Source: DT-110 sp030148525 (GTDB taxonomy: Bacteria > Bacteroidota > Bacteroidia > Chitinophagales > Saprospiraceae). Taken from it: 64,000 bases of DNA. The stretch spans positions 2,976,001 through 3,040,000 of the forward strand of contig OZ245751.1 in NCBI GenBank assembly GCA_965227445.1, read 5' to 3'. Shown piece by piece: positions 60,524 through 64,000 of the stretch (positions are counted from its first letter, which is position 1; each line of letters opens with the position of its first letter). The notes beneath the pieces are model-generated. The model did not search any database and was not told the origin of the DNA. It saw nothing but the letters and a program-made list of their open reading frames with translations. Position numbers and translations under genes: made by a program.

Positions 60524-61705
60524 ATGTCTTCCAATACATCGACCCCGATCGCAGCACAAACCATCCACCAGGAATTCTCCATTCCCTTCTCCTATAAGGT
60601 GCACTTCACTCATGGGCTGTTCGACCCGGGAAATAAGATCTTTCTCAACACCTTGCGGGAAGATGGGCACCCGGGACGCCGCAAGCTGCTATTCGCAGTG
60701 GATAGTGAGGTGGCGCGTCTGCATCCCGCCCTCGGCGAACAGATCGCGAAATACTGTCAGGCCTACCGCGACGACCTCGAGCTATGCGCCGAACCAGTTA
60801 CTATCACCGGCGGGGAGGTGGCCAAAAATCGCTTCGAACTGGTAGAGGAATTACTGCAACAGATCGACCAGCATAAGATCGACCGCCACTCCTACGTGCT
60901 GGCAATTGGCGGGGGTGCCATACTAGATCTGGTCGGTTTCGTGGCGGCCATTGCCCACCGTGGCATTCGCCACGTTCGCATCCCCACTACCGTGCTTTCG
61001 CAAAACGATTCGGGTGTGGGTGTAAAGAACGGGATCAACTACTTCAATAAAAAGAATTACCTGGGCACTTTCGTTCCACCCTTCGCAGTGCTCAACGATT
61101 TTGATTTCCTGAACACCCTGCACGAGCGCGACTGGCGGGCGGGCATTTCGGAGGCCGTCAAGGTAGCCCTGATCCGGGAGGCCGGTTTTTTCCACTGGAT
61201 CGCCGATAAAGCGCGGGACCTGAATCAGCGGGATATGCCGGCCATGGAGGAATTGATTTACCGCTGCGCCAAACACCATATGGCCCACATCGCCACCAAT
61301 GGCGACCCCTTCGAACTGGGCAGTTCGCGTCCGCTGGACTTCGGTCACTGGGCGGCCCATAAGCTGGAACAAATCACTGATTACGAGGTCAGACACGGCG
61401 AAGCCGTAGCCATCGGTATTGCCCTGGATGTGGCCTATTCCGTACACACCGGCCTGCTTGAACGCCCCGACATGGAGAATGTGCATCAGTGCCTGCGGGA
61501 CCTGGGCTTCAGTCTGGCACACCCCAAACTTCTATCCGAATCCGGGAACGGCTTTAACCCGTTGCTCTGGGCCGGACTGGAAGAATTTCGCGAACACCTG
61601 GGCGGACAACTGACCATCATGTTGCTCGACCGCATCGGTCACGGCGTGGAGGTACACGAAATGGATCGCGACCTGCTCGACCTGGCCGTTCAGGAATTAA
61701 ATTAA
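60524..61705 (+). CDS. eboD: EboD, sugar-phosphate cyclase (3-dehydroquinate synthase-like)
   Basis: A 393-residue member of the dehydroquinate synthase superfamily. NAD-binding and metal regions are visible: VLAIGGGAILDLVGFVAA, RIPTTVLSQNDSGVGVKNG, the DFGHWAAHKLE histidine and VRHGEAVAIG. It differs from AroB in insertions, as EboD clades do (2-epi-5-epi-valiolone-type or other cyclases), so it may cyclise a sugar phosphate into a carbocycle for the unknown product. It is placed between eboC and eboE with 13-bp and 6-bp gaps. Confidence 0.93.
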   Translation: MSSNTSTPIAAQTIHQEFSIPFSYKVHFTHGLFDPGNKIFLNTLREDGHPGRRKLLFAVDSEVARLHPALGEQIAKYCQAYRDDLELCAEPVTITGGEVAKNRFELVEELLQQIDQHKIDRHSYVLAIGGGAILDLVGFVAAIAHRGIRHVRIPTTVLSQNDSGVGVKNGINYFNKKNYLGTFVPPFAVLNDFDFLNTLHERDWRAGISEAVKVALIREAGFFHWIADKARDLNQRDMPAMEELIYRCAKHHMAHIATNGDPFELGSSRPLDFGHWAAHKLEQITDYEVRHGEAVAIGIALDVAYSVHTGLLERPDMENVHQCLRDLGFSLAHPKLLSESGNGFNPLLWAGLEEFREHLGGQLTIMLLDRIGHGVEVHEMDRDLLDLAVQELN

Positions 61706-61711
61706 CTATCT

Positions 61712-62920
61712 GTGCAGATAACAGAAAAAGGACACTTAACCTATTGTACTAATATTCACCCCGGGGAAACCTGGCCCGCCGTTTTTGGCAGTCTGGTACA
61801 TGCCCTGCAAGTCAGAGAGCAGCTGCGTTGGTCAGCCCCCTTTGGTATTGGTTTGCGCCTTTCGGCAAAAGCGGCCCGGGAGTTAAATGAAGCACCGGCC
61901 CTCGCTGCTTTCCAGGATTGGCTGCTGGAGAAAAAATGTTACGTCTTCACCATGAATGGCTTTCCCTACGGACAGTTTCACGGTAAGATGGTCAAGGATC
62001 AGGTCCACGCGCCTGACTGGACCACACGGGAGCGGGTGGATTACACCATCGGGCTCTTCGATCTGCTGGCGGTTCTCCTCCCCCCACATTTGCCGGAAGG
62101 CGGCGTATCCACGTCCCCCCTCTCCTACCGGTGGTGGCATACGACCAAGAAATCGAAACAACAAGTACGGGAAATTGGAGCCCGTCACCTGGCCGAAGTG
62201 ACTGCTCATTTGGTGGAACTCAAAGCCCGCACAGGCAAGTCCCTGCACCTCGACATCGAACCGGAACCCGACGGCTTATTGGAAAACAGTACGGAATTTC
62301 TGGGATTCTACGAGCAGGACCTGCTGACCACCGGCCTGGAAGCCTTACGGCAAAAACTGGGCTGTACCGCTGCCCAAGCTGCCGATCATTTGCGGGAGCA
62401 CGTGCAGTTATGCTACGATGTCTGCCATTTTGCCGTGGAATACGAAGATCAGGCAGAAACCGTTTTGCGAAAGCTAAAAAAGCTGGGCGTACGCACGGGA
62501 AAAATACAGATCAGTGCGGCATTGCAAACAGAGATTGGATCTGACACGGGTGACATTCAGGAAGCACTGGACCCCTACAACGAGTCAACCTATCTGCACC
62601 AAACCGTCTGCCGCCGGGCAGATGGCGAACTGGTGAAGTACCCCGACCTGGGTCCTGCCTTGGATGCCCTGCCCGAAGAATCCTTTACCGAATTGCGCAC
62701 ACACTTTCACGTGCCAATTTTCACCAGTACCTACGGGAGGTTACGCAGTACCAACCGGCACATTGAAGACTTGCTGGCACTGTGGAAAGAGCAACCCTTT
62801 TGCCCGCACCTGGAAGTAGAAACCTACACCTGGGATGTTCTGCCCGACAATAACCAACTTGGACTGACCGAATCCATCGCCCGCGAACTGCAATGGGTGC
62901 GCAAACAACTCGAACTATGA
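61712..62920 (+). CDS. eboE: EboE, xylose-isomerase-like TIM barrel protein
   Basis: 402 residues, starting with GTG at 61712. The start VQITEKGHLTYCTNIHPGETW is a strong EboE mark. A TIM barrel of the xylose isomerase-like class is seen, with HLDIEPEPDGLLENS (metal-ligand Glu), CYDVCHFAVEYE and IQISAALQTEI. It may isomerise or epimerise a sugar-related intermediate; this is inference from the fold. Its stop overlaps the eboF start by four bases (ATGA). One GCCTTTCGGCAAAA word is inside the gene (61857-61870). Confidence 0.92.
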   Translation: MQITEKGHLTYCTNIHPGETWPAVFGSLVHALQVREQLRWSAPFGIGLRLSAKAARELNEAPALAAFQDWLLEKKCYVFTMNGFPYGQFHGKMVKDQVHAPDWTTRERVDYTIGLFDLLAVLLPPHLPEGGVSTSPLSYRWWHTTKKSKQQVREIGARHLAEVTAHLVELKARTGKSLHLDIEPEPDGLLENSTEFLGFYEQDLLTTGLEALRQKLGCTAAQAADHLREHVQLCYDVCHFAVEYEDQAETVLRKLKKLGVRTGKIQISAALQTEIGSDTGDIQEALDPYNESTYLHQTVCRRADGELVKYPDLGPALDALPEESFTELRTHFHVPIFTSTYGRLRSTNRHIEDLLALWKEQPFCPHLEVETYTWDVLPDNNQLGLTESIARELQWVRKQLEL

Positions 62921-64000
62921 AACAACAAGCCGTTATCAATGCCGTCGGATTGAGTAATTCCTTGCTCCAGCAAAACATGCCCTTCTTGTCGCAATGGGCG
63001 GCCGGCCAACGGAAGGTTGCCCACATCAATCCGGTATTACCGGCGGTGACCTGTGCGGCTCAATACACCTACCTTACGGGAAAGTATCCCACCGAACACG
63101 GCATCGTTGCTAACGGTTGGCTGTTTCGCGACGAGCAGGAAATCAAGCTGTGGCGACAATCAAATCACCTGGTGCAGGCTCCTAAAATCTGGGAGGTGGC
63201 AAAGGCCAAAAACCCGGATTTCACCTGCGCCAATATGTTCTGGTGGTACAATATGTATTCTACGGCCGACTACGCCGTGACACCCCGCCCGCAATACCGG
63301 GCCGACGGGCGGAAGATGCCCGACTGCTACAGCTTCCCCATGGATATCCGTCATCGACTGGACAAAGAACTGGGTACCTTCCCGCTTTTCAGCTTTTGGG
63401 GGCCGCGCACTAATATTAAGAGCAGCCGGTGGATAGCCGAAGCCTCCATGCGGGTACACGAATGGTATGATCCCACGCTGATGCTGGTGTACTTACCCCA
63501 TCTTGATTACAACCTGCAACGTCACGGACAGAACCATCCTTCGGTTGAAAAAGACTTGCGAGAAATTGATGACGTAGTAAAAGATCTCATCACCTACCTG
63601 GAGGCGAAGGGTGTCGGAGTGACCGTGCTTTCCGGTTACAGCATTACCGATGTGGACCATCCGATTCACTTGAACCGCCTCTTCCGGGAGCACGGTTTGC
63701 TGAGTATCCGGGAAGAGAATGGCCTGGAATTACTTGACGTAGGCACCAGTCGGGCGGTGGCTATGGCCGATCACCAGATCGCACATATTTATGTGCAAAA
63801 CTCCGATGATATCCCGATGGTTCGCAAGCTACTGGAGGGAGTTGATGGCATTGATCTGCTACTTGATAAAGCGGGCAAACAACGATATAATATTGACCAC
63901 GAGCGCTCCGGTGAGCTTGTCGCCGTCGCCGACGAGCGCAGTTGGTTCACCTACTACTTCTGGCTCGACGATCGCAAGGCCCCCGATTATGCCCGCATGG
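62917..64000 (+). CDS. eboF: EboF, nucleotide pyrophosphatase/alkaline phosphatase-like protein, 3' end missing
   Basis: 361 residues are visible before the window ends with no stop. The sequence is like nucleotide pyrophosphatase/phosphodiesterase: LPAVTCAAQYTYLTGKYP (metal-binding Thr nucleophile), then THGI-like EHGIVANGW and, later, LPHLDYNLQRHG (metal Asp/His) and SGYSITDVDHP. It would cut a phosphodiester or pyrophosphate, maybe releasing a nucleotide-activated precursor. There is no signal peptide at the visible start. It overlaps eboE by four bases. Confidence 0.9.
   Translation, partial: MKQQAVINAVGLSNSLLQQNMPFLSQWAAGQRKVAHINPVLPAVTCAAQYTYLTGKYPTEHGIVANGWLFRDEQEIKLWRQSNHLVQAPKIWEVAKAKNPDFTCANMFWWYNMYSTADYAVTPRPQYRADGRKMPDCYSFPMDIRHRLDKELGTFPLFSFWGPRTNIKSSRWIAEASMRVHEWYDPTLMLVYLPHLDYNLQRHGQNHPSVEKDLREIDDVVKDLITYLEAKGVGVTVLSGYSITDVDHPIHLNRLFREHGLLSIREENGLELLDVGTSRAVAMADHQIAHIYVQNSDDIPMVRKLLEGVDGIDLLLDKAGKQRYNIDHERSGELVAVADERSWFTYYFWLDDRKAPDYARM

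Noticed and set aside
1..64000. tRNA, rRNA, integrase or insertion sequence
   Set aside because: I looked for cloverleaf-type spacers, rRNA-like stretches and transposase or integrase genes and saw none; the mobile-looking repeats encode no protein.

Overview
The window looks like chromosomal DNA of a Gram-negative Bacteroidota, most likely a Saprospirales (Lewinella-like) bacterium. The reasons are: two secreted proteins with type IX secretion (T9SS) C-terminal sorting domains, a TonB-dependent receptor with an N-terminal carboxypeptidase-regulatory-like domain, many SPII lipoproteins, families typical of this phylum (DUF2911, DUF1835, DUF2807, HD-PycTM), -7 promoter boxes of the TAnnTTTG type, weak Shine-Dalgarno sequences, and roughly balanced base composition. 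The species is inferred; no rRNA or tRNA gene was seen.

Layout. 1-4.2 kb: a divergent pair, a cut-off protein with an internal repeat and a Clp-like double AAA+ protein whose first ATPase site is degenerate. 4.3-11 kb: oligopeptidase B, two class-V PLP enzymes (one a cysteine desulfurase) and phosphoglucosamine mutase. 11-18 kb: methyltransferase, PAP2 phosphatase and ZIP transporter in one run, then a TonB receptor and a T9SS-secreted alpha/beta-hydrolase-like protein lacking the nucleophilic serine. 18-23.9 kb: LuxC-like acyl-CoA reductase with DUF1415, an intergenic island of nested inverted repeats, RluD, a transsulfuration-type PLP enzyme, a DUF2911 lipoprotein. 24-31 kb: a membrane protein with an effector-associated-domain-like N-terminus, a hybrid histidine kinase, an ankyrin protein divergent from OxyR. 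31-38 kb: a zinc-ribbon lipoprotein, RfbB, an outer-membrane protein, WaaA and a heptose kinase (LPS synthesis), and a T9SS protein. 38-57 kb: DUF1835, ValS, an aromatic amino acid decarboxylase, LysA, an HD-PycTM protein, an ECF sigma factor with probable anti-sigma, a lipoprotein pyrophosphatase, adenosine deaminase, lipoprotein MsrA, and several secreted proteins of unknown role.

56-64 kb: a carotenoid oxygenase gene divergent from a tightly packed eboABCDEF operon (eboF is cut by the window end). The ebo operon is the most notable system here. It was named from eustigmatophyte endosymbionts and is also known from cyanobacteria and Pseudomonas; its product is still unknown. Five of its genes overlap or nearly touch, which argues for one transcript and one pathway: a sugar-phosphate cyclase, a prenyltransferase, two TIM-barrel proteins, a phosphodiesterase-like enzyme and EboA.

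The spacers are unusually rich in repeated DNA: a REP-like palindromic element (four copies), a 159-bp tandem repeat, a 40-bp perfect palindrome, an island of nested hairpins, several families of short low-complexity words, and a 14-base word GCCTTTCGGCAAAA found seven times in both genes and spacers.
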